Shown one piece after another: positions 9,052 through 16,685 of a DNA stretch of 64,000 nucleotides. This stretch comes from Burkholderiales bacterium (GTDB taxonomy: Bacteria; Pseudomonadota; Gammaproteobacteria; Burkholderiales; Burkholderiaceae_E): NCBI GenBank assembly GCA_020248665.1, contig JADCHE010000043.1:1-64000 (forward strand), read 5' to 3'. Numbering within the stretch: the first letter of the stretch is position 1; each line of letters starts with the position of its first letter. The notes under the pieces were generated by a model. The model did no database searches, had not been told where the DNA came from, and saw only the letters and a program-made list of their open reading frames with translations. The position numbers and the translations under genes were made by a program.

Positions 9052-9099
9052 CGGGTTCCGGGCCCGGCACCGCACCGGCCCGCCCCGCGGGAGACGACC

Positions 9100-9630
9100 T
9101 TGAAGACCCTGACCGACCAGCTCGCCGGCTACGCCGCCTATCACCGCGACCGGCGCAACATCGCGACCCATCTGGTCGGCATCCCGGTCATCGTGTTCGC
9201 GGTCGTCGTGCTGCTGTCGCGTCCGGCGCTCGGCGAGGCGGCCAGCGTGCCGGTCACGCCCGCGGTGCTCGCCGCGCTCGCCGCAACCGCGTACTACCTC
9301 GTGCTCGACCGGCCGCTCGGGCTGCTGATGGCGATCGTGCTGGCCGCGATGATCGCGGCCGCGGCGCCCCTCGCGGCCGCCTCGACCGGCGCGTGGCTCG
9401 GATGGGGCGTGGGGCTCTTCGTCGTCGGCTGGATCGTCCAGTTCGTCGGCCACTGGTACGAGGGCCGCAAGCCTGCCTTCCTCGACGACGTGATGGGGCT
9501 CGCGATCGGCCCGCTGTTCGTCGCGGCCGAGCTCGCGTTCCTGCTCGGGATGCGCGGCGCGTCGCGCGAGGAGATCGAGCGGCGCGTCGGACCTACGGTC
9601 GTGCGCGAGCGTGGCGGCGCGATCGCCTGA
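9100..9630 (+). CDS. Mpo1-like (DUF962/YGL010w) integral membrane protein
   Basis: A 176-residue inner-membrane protein of the Mpo1/DUF962 family. The family signature is clear: YAAYHRDRRNIATHLVGIP near the N-terminus and FVGHWYEGRKPAFLDD in the C-terminal half, with about four hydrophobic segments between and after. In yeast, Mpo1 is an Fe-dependent dioxygenase in alpha-oxidation of 2-hydroxy fatty acids, using these conserved histidines; bacterial members are largely uncharacterised. The next gene encodes a PhyH-type dioxygenase, the other enzyme class known for fatty-acid alpha-oxidation, which makes the pair suggestive. The start is TTG with a GGGAGA ribosome site. Confidence 0.82.
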   Translation: MKTLTDQLAGYAAYHRDRRNIATHLVGIPVIVFAVVVLLSRPALGEAASVPVTPAVLAALAATAYYLVLDRPLGLLMAIVLAAMIAAAAPLAAASTGAWLGWGVGLFVVGWIVQFVGHWYEGRKPAFLDDVMGLAIGPLFVAAELAFLLGMRGASREEIERRVGPTVVRERGGAIA

Positions 9631-9696
9631 AGGACCGCGCCGGGCCGACCCCGGCGGGTGGCGTGTGGCATCCGGCTGCAGGAGGGGAGGACGACG

Positions 9697-10602
9697 ATGG
9701 ACATATGCCAGGTGAAGGGCCGCGCCGTGCCGGCCACGCTGCTCGGCGAGCTCGTCGACCGCGCGCCGCTGCTCGCCGACCCGCCCGCGCTGCGCGCGCG
9801 CTTCGCCCAGGACGGCCACCTGTTCCTGCGCGGCGTGCTCGATCGCGACGCCGTAGCGGCCGCGCGACGCGAGGTGTTCGGGCGGCTGCACGCGGTCGGC
9901 GAGGTCGCCTCGCCGCCGGAGGCCGGGATCTTCACCGGCACGAGCCGGCGCGCCGAGCTCGAGCCCGACCGGGGCCGCTTCTGGCGCTCGGTGTCGACCG
10001 GCCCGCGGCTGCGCGCGGTCTCGCACGCGGGCCCGATCGCCGCGGTGATGGCCGCGGTGTTCGGCGAGGCCGCCCGCCCGCAGGACTACATCTTCCTGCG
10101 CGCCGGGCCGCGCGGCCGCGCGACCGACCTGCACTTCGACTACCCGTTCTTCACCCGCGCGCACGACCGGGTCTGCACCGTGTGGACGCCGCTCGGCGAC
10201 GTGCCGGTGTCCGACGGGCCGCTGGTCGTCGTCGAGGGCTCGCACCGCTACCGCGACCTGATCGACCCGATGATCGGCCACGACATCTCGGCGAACCCCG
10301 AGCGGCGCGCGGCGTTCGGCACCGACGCGATCGAGTTCGCGCGCTCGCGCGGCACGCGGCTGCTGACCGCCGACTTCGAGGCGGGCGACGTCATCGTCTT
10401 CGGGATGTACCTCGCGCACGGCTCGCTCGACAACCGCTCGCCGATCGACCGCGTGCGGCTGTCGTGCGACGTGCGCTGGCAGCCGGCCTCGCTGCCGATC
10501 GACGAGCGCTACTTCGGCGAGGACCCGCCGGGCACGACCGGCGCCGGCTACGCGGAGCTCAACGGCGCCAAGCCGCTGACGCAGGACTGGCACGTGCGCT
10601 GA
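9697..10602 (+). CDS. Phytanoyl-CoA dioxygenase (PhyH)-family protein
   Basis: A 301-residue Fe(II)/2-oxoglutarate-dependent oxygenase-like protein. The facial triad can be read as H147 and D149 in DLHFDYPFF and H241 in MYLAHGSLDNRS, with R252 nearby for 2-oxoglutarate. PhyH-family enzymes hydroxylate acyl-CoAs, ectoine, small amines and others. The ATG at 9697 is preferred over upstream in-frame codons because GGAGGGGAGG lies seven bases before it. It follows the Mpo1-like gene by 66 bp, with a GC-rich inverted repeat (9638-9656, 7-bp arms) in the gap but no T-run. Substrate unknown. Confidence 0.83.
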   Translation: MDICQVKGRAVPATLLGELVDRAPLLADPPALRARFAQDGHLFLRGVLDRDAVAAARREVFGRLHAVGEVASPPEAGIFTGTSRRAELEPDRGRFWRSVSTGPRLRAVSHAGPIAAVMAAVFGEAARPQDYIFLRAGPRGRATDLHFDYPFFTRAHDRVCTVWTPLGDVPVSDGPLVVVEGSHRYRDLIDPMIGHDISANPERRAAFGTDAIEFARSRGTRLLTADFEAGDVIVFGMYLAHGSLDNRSPIDRVRLSCDVRWQPASLPIDERYFGEDPPGTTGAGYAELNGAKPLTQDWHVR

Positions 10603-10662
10603 GCGACGGCGCGCGCCGGCCGACCGCCGCGACGGCGACCGGCCCCCGGACGCGGTGCGTCG

Positions 10663-11409
10663 TCAGCGCCCGCCCGACACGTCGACGATGGCCCCGTGCA
10701 CGTACGAGGCTGCGGGCGACAGCAGCCAGACCGCGGCCTGCGCGATCTCGTCCGGCTCGCCGTGCCGGCCCATCGGGATCACCTGTGCCATCTGCGCGAG
10801 CATCGGCCGCCCGCCCATCGGCCCGACGATGTCGGTGTCGACCAGGCCCGGTCGGATCGCGTTGACGCGGATGCCGTCGCGCCCGAGCTCGCGCGCGAGC
10901 CCGACGGTCATCGAGTCGATCGCGCCCTTGCTCGCCGCATAGGGCACCATGCCGGGCAGCCCGCCCAGGCGCGCGGCCGTGGACGAGATCGAGACGATCG
11001 CGCCGCCGGCGCCGCCGTGGCGCGTCGACATCCTGCGCACCGCCTCGCCGATGCAGTACATCGTGCCGTAGACGTTGGTCGCGAAGAGCGGCGCGAGCGT
11101 CGCCTCGGTCTGCTCGGCGATCGGCGCGATCGTGCCGCCGATGCCGGCGTTGGCGACCAGCCCGGTGATCGGCCCGAGCCGCGCCTCGGCCTCGGCGAAC
11201 AGCCGGCGCACCTCGTCCTGCACCGCGACGTCGGCCGCGATCGCGACCGCGGTGCCACCCTCGCGACCGATGTCCGCGACCAGCGCGGCGGCCGCGTCGC
11301 GGCTGCGCGCGTAGTTGACCGCGACCTTCCAGCCGGCGCGCGCCAGCGCCTTCGCGCAGGCGGCGCCGATGCCCCGGCCCGCCCCCGTCACCACCACGAC
11401 CCCGCTCAT
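10663..11409 (-). CDS. SDR-family NAD(P)-dependent oxidoreductase
   Basis: A 248-residue classical short-chain dehydrogenase. It has TGAGRGIG for the cofactor at the N-terminus, NAG at NAGIGG, catalytic serine in VSISSTAA and YAASK for the Tyr-Lys pair, then RPGLVDTDI. The lack of an acidic residue right after strand 2 (NYARSRD) suggests NADP preference. It is the last gene of a run on the minus strand behind the TRAP transporter genes, 19 bases after dctM, so it is probably co-transcribed and may oxidise or reduce the imported sugar acid. FabG-like activity is a less likely alternative. Confidence 0.88.
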   Translation of the reverse strand: MSGVVVVTGAGRGIGAACAKALARAGWKVAVNYARSRDAAAALVADIGREGGTAVAIAADVAVQDEVRRLFAEAEARLGPITGLVANAGIGGTIAPIAEQTEATLAPLFATNVYGTMYCIGEAVRRMSTRHGGAGGAIVSISSTAARLGGLPGMVPYAASKGAIDSMTVGLARELGRDGIRVNAIRPGLVDTDIVGPMGGRPMLAQMAQVIPMGRHGEPDEIAQAAVWLLSPAASYVHGAIVDVSGGR

Positions 11410-11428
11410 GGTCCCGTCCTTTCCGAGT

Positions 11429-12703
11429 TCACTGGAGCAGCCTCGGCAGCCACAGCACCAGGTCCGGCACGTAGGCGACCAGCAGCACGACCGCGATCCA
11501 GGCCGCGATGTACGGCGCGAGCATGCCGATCGTGGCGTTGTACGACACGCCTGCGATCTTGGCGGCGACCATCGCCAGCACGCCCACCGGCGGTGTCACC
11601 GAGCCGACCACCAGCAGCATGATGACGATGATGCCGAAGTGCACCGGGTCGAAGCCGAGGTGCTTGATCATCGGCCCCATGATCGGCACGACGATGATCA
11701 GCGCCGGCACCGGCTCGAGGAAGGTGCCGAGCAGGAAGAAGAACACGATCAGTACCAGCATCGCGAGCTGCGGGTCGCTGGTGAGCGACAGCATGCCGGC
11801 GAGCGCCATCTGCCCGACGCCGGCGCGGCTCAGCACCCAGCTGAAGAGGGCCGCGCCCCCGAGCGTCACCAGCGCGCCCGCGGTGGTGAGCGCGGCGGCG
11901 GCGAAGTTCTCGTACAGGCTGCGCGCGGAGTGGCGGCGCGCGACCAGCCCGAACAGCAGCGCGTAGAGCGCCGCGATCGAGCCGGCCTCGGTCGGCGTGA
12001 ACGCGCCGGACAGGATGCCTCCGATGATGATCGCCGGCATCGCCATCGCCGGCAGCGCGCGGCGCGCCGCGACCCGCCGCTCGGACCAGTTCGCGCGCGG
12101 CGAGACGCCCGCGCCGGCGCGCGGCGCGAGCCACCAGGTGATCGCCATCATCGCGACGCCGGCGAGCACGCCGGGCACCACGCCGCCGAGGAACAGCGCC
12201 CCGATCGACACCCCGGTCACCGAACCGTAGATCACCGCGATGATCGAGGGCGGGATGATCGGCGCCATCATCGCGGCGCACGCGGTGACCGCGACGGCGA
12301 ACTCGGGCTTGTAGCCCTCCTTCTTCATCGCCGGGATCATCATCGAGCCGATCGCGGCGAGGTCCGCGAGCGCCGAGCCCGAGATCGCCGCCATGAACAT
12401 GTTGGTGACGATGTTCGCCTGCGCGAGGCCGCCGCGCAGGTGGCCCATCAGCGAGCGCGAGAACGCGACCAGCCGCTCGGTGATGCCGGCCACGCTCATC
12501 AGCTCGCCGGCGAGCACGAAGAGGGGCACCGCGAGCAGCGAGAAGTTGTCGAGCGCGTCGTAGAACTGCTGGGCGAGCAGCAGCATCGGCAGCTGTCCGT
12601 CCCACAGGATCGTCAGGATCGCGGCGAGCCCCATGCACCAGGCGATCGGCACGCCGAGCAGCATGAACAGGGCGAACAGCCCCAGCATCAGGCCGATGCT
12701 CAC
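11429..12703 (-). CDS. TRAP transporter large permease (DctM family)
   Basis: The 424-residue, about 12-helix permease of a TRAP transporter, which uses the sodium gradient to move organic acids delivered by the periplasmic DctP protein. Typical segments are GVPIAWCMGL, FSLLAVPLFVLAGELM, SGSALADLAAIGSMMIP and PPVGVLAMVAAKIAG. Translation most likely starts at GTG 12703, overlapping the stop of the small permease as GTGA, which argues for coupling. The frame is open 37 codons further upstream, but that stretch is a shadow of the small permease gene. It is part of the dctP-dctQ-dctM-SDR unit read from the minus strand. Confidence 0.93.
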   Translation of the reverse strand: MSIGLMLGLFALFMLLGVPIAWCMGLAAILTILWDGQLPMLLLAQQFYDALDNFSLLAVPLFVLAGELMSVAGITERLVAFSRSLMGHLRGGLAQANIVTNMFMAAISGSALADLAAIGSMMIPAMKKEGYKPEFAVAVTACAAMMAPIIPPSIIAVIYGSVTGVSIGALFLGGVVPGVLAGVAMMAITWWLAPRAGAGVSPRANWSERRVAARRALPAMAMPAIIIGGILSGAFTPTEAGSIAALYALLFGLVARRHSARSLYENFAAAALTTAGALVTLGGAALFSWVLSRAGVGQMALAGMLSLTSDPQLAMLVLIVFFFLLGTFLEPVPALIIVVPIMGPMIKHLGFDPVHFGIIVIMLLVVGSVTPPVGVLAMVAAKIAGVSYNATIGMLAPYIAAWIAVVLLVAYVPDLVLWLPRLLQ

Positions 12704-13212
12704 AGCGTCGGGTCCGTCGGTTCGTCGCGCTTCACGTCGTTCTCGCGCCAGGTGATCAGCATCAGCAGGGCCTCGATCGCGGCGCCGACCGGGATCGCGA
12801 CGTAGACCCACCACTTCGGGATGTCGAGCATCGGCGAGCGCTGGAACCAGCTGCGCTCGACGAACTGCCAGCCGGCCCAGGCGAGGAGCAGGCAGAAGCC
12901 GAGCGACAGCGCGTTCGCGGCGAACACCACCACGCGACGGCCGGCCGGCGGCAGCCAGTCCTCGAGCAGCTCGACGCGGATGTGCGCGCGCTGCGCGGCG
13001 ACCAGGCCCGAGGCGATCATCACGCCCCAGATCATCGTCGAGCGCACGAACTCCTCGGCCCAGAAGATCGAGTCGTTGAGCACGTAGCGGTAGAAGACCT
13101 GCAGCAGCACCGCGACGAAGTAGGCCGCGAGCAGAACCACCGACAGCGCGGTCAGTACGGCGCGCAGGCCACGGAGCACCGGAGGGCCGGTGCGGGCGGT
13201 CGGGGCGTTCAT
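12700..13212 (-). CDS. TRAP transporter small permease (DctQ family)
   Basis: A 170-residue inner-membrane protein with four predicted helices and the conserved FYRYVLNDSIFWAEEFVRSTMIWGVMIASGL block of DctQ proteins, split here around the FWAEE loop. It pairs with DctM and helps dock the binding protein. It starts with ATG at 13212 and overlaps dctM by four bases. A 103-bp gap with a strong hairpin separates it from dctP upstream. Confidence 0.92.
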   Translation of the reverse strand: MNAPTARTGPPVLRGLRAVLTALSVVLLAAYFVAVLLQVFYRYVLNDSIFWAEEFVRSTMIWGVMIASGLVAAQRAHIRVELLEDWLPPAGRRVVVFAANALSLGFCLLLAWAGWQFVERSWFQRSPMLDIPKWWVYVAIPVGAAIEALLMLITWRENDVKRDEPTDPTL

Positions 13213-13274
13213 CGGGAGCGGGGCGGGGTCCGGGGCGGATTCCGGGGCGGAAGTCGGCGACGCGGGCGGCGGCG

Positions 13275-13299
13275 GGCCGGCGCGTCCTGCGCGCCGGCC
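13275..13299 (-). terminator. GC hairpin between dctP and dctQ (partial terminator or mRNA stabiliser)
   Basis: GGCCGGCGCG and CGCGCCGGCC form a perfect 10-bp stem around a 5-base loop, directly after the dctP stop on the minus strand. There is no T-run. Such hairpins often let the binding-protein mRNA outlast that of the permeases. Two 12-base tandem copies of a TCCGGGGCGGA unit lie beside it at 13229-13252. Confidence 0.5.
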
Positions 13300-13315
13300 T
13301 CGCGGACGGTCGCGC

Positions 13316-14320
13316 TCAGGCCTTCGCCGCCGCCTGGCAGGCCTCGACCCAGGCCTTGCCCTTGGCGCCGCCGCGCTTGGCGAAGCTGTCGTAGACCGGC
13401 GCCATCTTCGTGCGGAACGACGCGACGTCGGGATTCTGGATCGCCTTCACGCGCTTGGCGAGCTCGTCCCAGGCGGCGGTCTGCTCCTTCAGGTTCGCGT
13501 TCCAGTGGACGTTCTGGACCGAGTCGACGGCCGAGTCGCGGATCACCTTCTGGACGTTCGCCGGCAGCGTGGCCATCTTCCTCGCGCTCGCCATCATCGA
13601 CACCTCGGTGAAAATGTGGTGCGTGCGCGTCGCATGGCCGGCGACCTCGAACAGCTTCGAGGTGACGATGAAGTCGGGCGGCAGCTCGACCGCGTCGACC
13701 ACGCCGGTCTGCAGCGCGGTGTAGATCTCGCCGGCCGGGATCGGCGACGGATTGGTGCCGAGCGCACGCGCCATCTCGACCCAGGTCGGGATCTCGGGCA
13801 CGCGCAGCTTGATGCCCCGGACGTCGTCGGCGTTGGCCATCGCCTTCTTGCCGAGGAACACCCTGAAGCCCGAGGCGCCGAGCGACAGGATGTCGACGTT
13901 CAGCGTCTCCCTCGCATCCTTGACCACCTGCTCGCCGATCGGGCCGTACATCACGCGCTTGACGTGGTCGTAGTCGGTGAACAGGAACGGCATCGAGATG
14001 AAGCCGAACTGCGGCTGCCAGTTGGCGAGCGTGCCGAGGTCCGTCCAGCACAGGTCGAGCGTGCCGAGCTGCAGCGCCTCGGCCGAGGTGCGCAGGTTGA
14101 ACAGCTGCGACGCCGGCTTGATGTCGATGGTGACCTGGCCGTTCGTGCCCTTGGCGACCTGCTCGGCGAACCGCTCGGCGGTCGCGTGCCCGACGTGGGT
14201 CGTCGGCAGGTGGTGGGAGAAGACCAGCTTGGTGGACTGCGCGCGCCCGATCATCGGCACGGCGTACAGGCCGGCCGCGGCGGACGCCGCGGCCATGAGG
14301 TTGCGTCGGGTGATGCCCAT
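13316..14320 (-). CDS. TRAP transporter periplasmic substrate-binding protein (DctP family)
   Basis: A 334-residue DctP-type protein. It begins MGITRRNLMAAASAAAG with a twin-arginine-like or Sec signal ending at GRAQ. The family core is clear: TKLVFSHHLPTTHVGH, LGTLDLCWTDLG, and the substrate region LGASGFRVFLGKK-IKLRVPE that in DctP proteins holds the carboxylate-binding arginine. Start ATG has GAGGAGA upstream. It is the first gene of the transporter operon and is preceded by an IclR-type operator. The neighbouring dehydratases make an aldarate, uronate or similar acid sugar the likely ligand; this is inference from context. Confidence 0.93.
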   Translation of the reverse strand: MGITRRNLMAAASAAAGLYAVPMIGRAQSTKLVFSHHLPTTHVGHATAERFAEQVAKGTNGQVTIDIKPASQLFNLRTSAEALQLGTLDLCWTDLGTLANWQPQFGFISMPFLFTDYDHVKRVMYGPIGEQVVKDARETLNVDILSLGASGFRVFLGKKAMANADDVRGIKLRVPEIPTWVEMARALGTNPSPIPAGEIYTALQTGVVDAVELPPDFIVTSKLFEVAGHATRTHHIFTEVSMMASARKMATLPANVQKVIRDSAVDSVQNVHWNANLKEQTAAWDELAKRVKAIQNPDVASFRTKMAPVYDSFAKRGGAKGKAWVEACQAAAKA

Positions 14321-14416
14321 CGATGTCTCCTCGGTGCGGCGATCGTGCGCCGTCGTTGCGTGGGTCCGGTCCGCGTCGGTCGTCCGGCCCTGTCCGGACC
14401 GGCGACGCTGCGACGC

Positions 14417-14466
14417 AGTCTCGCCCGTCCGGGTCGGTCGTGCAATGTTGTTCTCTATCGAACAAC
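14417..14466 (-). promoter_or_regulatory. IclR-type operator and candidate promoter for the TRAP operon
   Basis: A perfect inverted repeat GTTGTTC-N6-GAACAAC lies at 14447-14466. On the minus strand it is followed after one A by TTGCAC (14445-14440) and, 17 bases later, GAGACT (14422-14417), giving a weak -35/-10 pair pointing at dctP. The same repeat in the same position relative to a -35 box precedes the enolase-type genes (15374-15393). IclR-family sites are commonly palindromes containing GTTC/GAAC, and the iclR gene lies between the two copies. Confidence 0.72.
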
Positions 14467-14546
14467 CCGGTTGCCACGGATGGAACACCGCGGTGGCGCC
14501 GGGCGCCACCACCCTCGGCCGGCCCGCCACGGGCGGCCGTCCCGCG

Positions 14547-15311
14547 TCAGGCCTCCTCGGGAGGCAGCCAGTAGGGGTCCCGGACCCGCCGCCCCACGGT
14601 GCGCGCCGCCGACAGCAGCTCGGCGATCGCGCGCCGGTGCCGCGTGCGCGTCATGTCGCGCCGCATCCAGCTGAGCGCGATGCCGATGGTGCGGCCCTGC
14701 GGCGCGCCGACCGCGACCGCCGCCGCGCCGATCCCTCGGTCGGCCCGGTCGTCGAGCTCGGTCCAGCCGCGTTCGCGCGCCTCGGCGAGCTCGCGAAGCA
14801 GCGCGGCCCGCGTCAGCGACACCGACAGCGGCCGGTGCACCAGCCGCTCGGGCAGCAGCGCGAGCAGCTGCTGCTGGTCGAGCCGGGTCAGCAGCGCCTT
14901 GCCGATCGCGGTGACGAACGCCGGCAGCCGCGTGCCCTCCGAGACCACGTAGCGCACCGGCGTCGGGCTCTCCCGCATCCGCACGATGATCGTCTCCAGC
15001 CCGTCGAGATAGGCGAGGTAGCCGGTCGCCGGGTGGCGCGCGACCAGGTCGCGCAGCGCCTCGTCGGCCATCTCGGTCACCGCGTCGCCCGCGCGGTACA
15101 TCCGGCCGAGCCGCTGCAGCTCGAAGCCGGCCTCGAAGCCCGCGTGGCGCGCGCCGCGCTCGAGCAGGCCGTGCCGGTCGAGCGTGGCGAGCAGCCGCGA
15201 GGCCGAGCTCTTCGGCACGCCGAGCGCCTCGGCCACCTCCGACACCCGCAGCCGCGGCCGGTCGGGCGACAGCAGCGCGAGCGCGCGCAACCCCTTCTCG
15301 AGCGAACTCAC
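14547..15311 (-). CDS. IclR-family transcriptional regulator
   Basis: A 254-residue IclR regulator: an N-terminal winged helix (EKGLRALALLS, then VSEVAEALGVPKSSASRLLATLDRHGLL) and a C-terminal GAF-like effector domain with the AIGKALL motif at TAIGKALLTRL. These proteins bind palindromic sites as dimers or tetramers and respond to aromatic or sugar acids. The start is GTG at 15311. It sits between the TRAP operon and the dehydratase operon, each headed by an identical 20-bp palindrome, so it very likely controls both and perhaps itself through the 15374-15393 site. A weak TTGCTG (15369-15364) and GATAGG (15346-15341) pair could be its own promoter. Confidence 0.92.
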   Translation of the reverse strand: MSSLEKGLRALALLSPDRPRLRVSEVAEALGVPKSSASRLLATLDRHGLLERGARHAGFEAGFELQRLGRMYRAGDAVTEMADEALRDLVARHPATGYLAYLDGLETIIVRMRESPTPVRYVVSEGTRLPAFVTAIGKALLTRLDQQQLLALLPERLVHRPLSVSLTRAALLRELAEARERGWTELDDRADRGIGAAAVAVGAPQGRTIGIALSWMRRDMTRTRHRRAIAELLSAARTVGRRVRDPYWLPPEEA

Positions 15312-15373
15312 CGCCTCTCCCCGTGCCGACGGGCGCGGCGCCTATCGGCGCCGGTTCCGCCGGCAGCAACCCC

Positions 15374-15423
15374 GTTGTTCGATATCGAACAACATTGTCG
15401 ATCGAACGCGCCCGCGATACAAC
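15374..15423 (+). promoter_or_regulatory. IclR-type operator and promoter for the dehydratase operon
   Basis: GTTGTTC-GATATC-GAACAAC (15374-15393) is a perfect 20-bp palindrome. One base later comes TTGTCG (15395-15400), a 17-base spacer and TACAAC (15418-15423), a reasonable sigma70 promoter for the genes starting at 15493. The operator thus abuts the -35 box, the same layout as the 14447-14466 copy. On the other strand the palindrome also lies just upstream of iclR. Confidence 0.75.
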
Positions 15424-15492
15424 GTCGCCACCCGCCGGGGCCGCGCCGGCCCGCGCGGGCCCGAACGAAGAACACGATGGGGAGGAGACGCC

Positions 15493-16674
15493 ATGTCGCG
15501 CATCACCGAAGTGCGGGTGGTCCCGTTCACCTTCGAGGTCCCCGACCTCGGTCTCGGCGCCCATGCCGCGATGGGCGTGAGCAACCTGCAGTGGCAGAAG
15601 GGCGCATCGCTGAAGGTGATGCGCTACGCGGTGCGGCTGCGCACCGACGACGGCCTCGCCGGCGAGTACGTGACGCACTGGGTCGGCACGCACAGCGCGC
15701 TCGGCCAGACGAACATGATCGCGCCGCACCTGCTCGGGCGCGACCCCGAGGACCGCGAAGGCATCTACGACGACCTCAAGCGCGAGCTGCGGGCGTACGA
15801 CGGCATGGGCCACGGCCCGCTCGACATCGCGCTGTGGGACCTGGTCGGGCGCAAGTACGGCATGTCGGTGTCCACCATGCTGGGCGGCTACCGGAAGCGC
15901 CTGCCGGTCTACGCGAGCACCCACCACGGCCAGGACGAGCCGGGCGGGCTCGACTCGCCGCAGGCCTTCGCCGACTACGCGGTCGCGTGCGCCGAGCGCG
16001 GCTTCGCCGGGTTCAAGGTCCACGGCTGGCACGACGGGAACGTCAAGCGCGAGGCGGCGACGCTGCGCGCGGTCCGCGCCGCGATCGGCGACCGGATGGA
16101 GGTGATGTACGACCCGGGCTGCGAGATCCGCACGCACCTGGAGGCCCTGAAGCTCGGCCACGTCTGCGACGAGATCGGCGCGCTCTGGTACGAGGACCCG
16201 TACCGCGACTCGGGCGTGTCGATGACCGGCTCGCAGATCCTGCGCCAGAAGATCAGGACGCCGCTGATGGTCACCGAGCACGCGCGCGGCCCCGAGCGCA
16301 AGGCGGCCTACGCGATCGCGGGCGCCTGCGACCTGTTCCACATCGACCCGGAATACGACCTGGGCATCACCGGCGCGATGAAGTGCGCCCACCTCGCCGA
16401 GGCGCTCGGCATCGACGTCCAGGTCCACGCGCCCGGGCCGGCGCACCGCGCCTGCGTGTCGGCGATCCGGAACACCCACATGTACGAGCTCGCGCTGGTC
16501 GGCCCCGGCATGCCGAACCTGATCCCGCCGGTCTACGCCTGCGGCTACTCGGACCAGGAGTCCGCGCTCGGCGACGACGGGCAGGTGCCGGTGCCGACCG
16601 GGCCCGGGCTCGGCGTGACCTACGACTGGGACTTCATCGAGCGCCACGCGTTCGACGCCAAGACCTACCGCTGA
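15493..16674 (+). CDS. Mandelate racemase/MLE (enolase-superfamily) acid-sugar dehydratase, copy 1
   Basis: A 393-residue enolase-superfamily enzyme. Enzymes of this type abstract the proton next to a carboxylate and, in the sugar-acid branches, eliminate water. The N-terminal capping domain ends near residue 125; the barrel holds K175-V-H177 (GFKVHGW), metal ligands at D207 (YDPGC), E234 (WYEDPYRD) and E262 (TEHARG), and a late H312 (VHAPGPAH). The KxH pair rather than the usual KxK is notable. ATG at 15493 follows GGAGGAGACGCC. It is the first gene after the IclR-type operator, with a paralogue 11 bases downstream and a UxaA-type dehydratase after that. Substrate, possibly an aldarate or tartrate-like diacid, is not determined. 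Confidence 0.88.
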   Translation: MSRITEVRVVPFTFEVPDLGLGAHAAMGVSNLQWQKGASLKVMRYAVRLRTDDGLAGEYVTHWVGTHSALGQTNMIAPHLLGRDPEDREGIYDDLKRELRAYDGMGHGPLDIALWDLVGRKYGMSVSTMLGGYRKRLPVYASTHHGQDEPGGLDSPQAFADYAVACAERGFAGFKVHGWHDGNVKREAATLRAVRAAIGDRMEVMYDPGCEIRTHLEALKLGHVCDEIGALWYEDPYRDSGVSMTGSQILRQKIRTPLMVTEHARGPERKAAYAIAGACDLFHIDPEYDLGITGAMKCAHLAEALGIDVQVHAPGPAHRACVSAIRNTHMYELALVGPGMPNLIPPVYACGYSDQESALGDDGQVPVPTGPGLGVTYDWDFIERHAFDAKTYR

Positions 16675-16685
16675 CGGAGACCCGC

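Noticed and set aside
9638-9656. Inverted repeat with 7-bp arms after the Mpo1-like gene as a terminator.
   Set aside because: No T-run follows, and repeats of this size are common by chance at this GC; mentioned only within the neighbouring entry.
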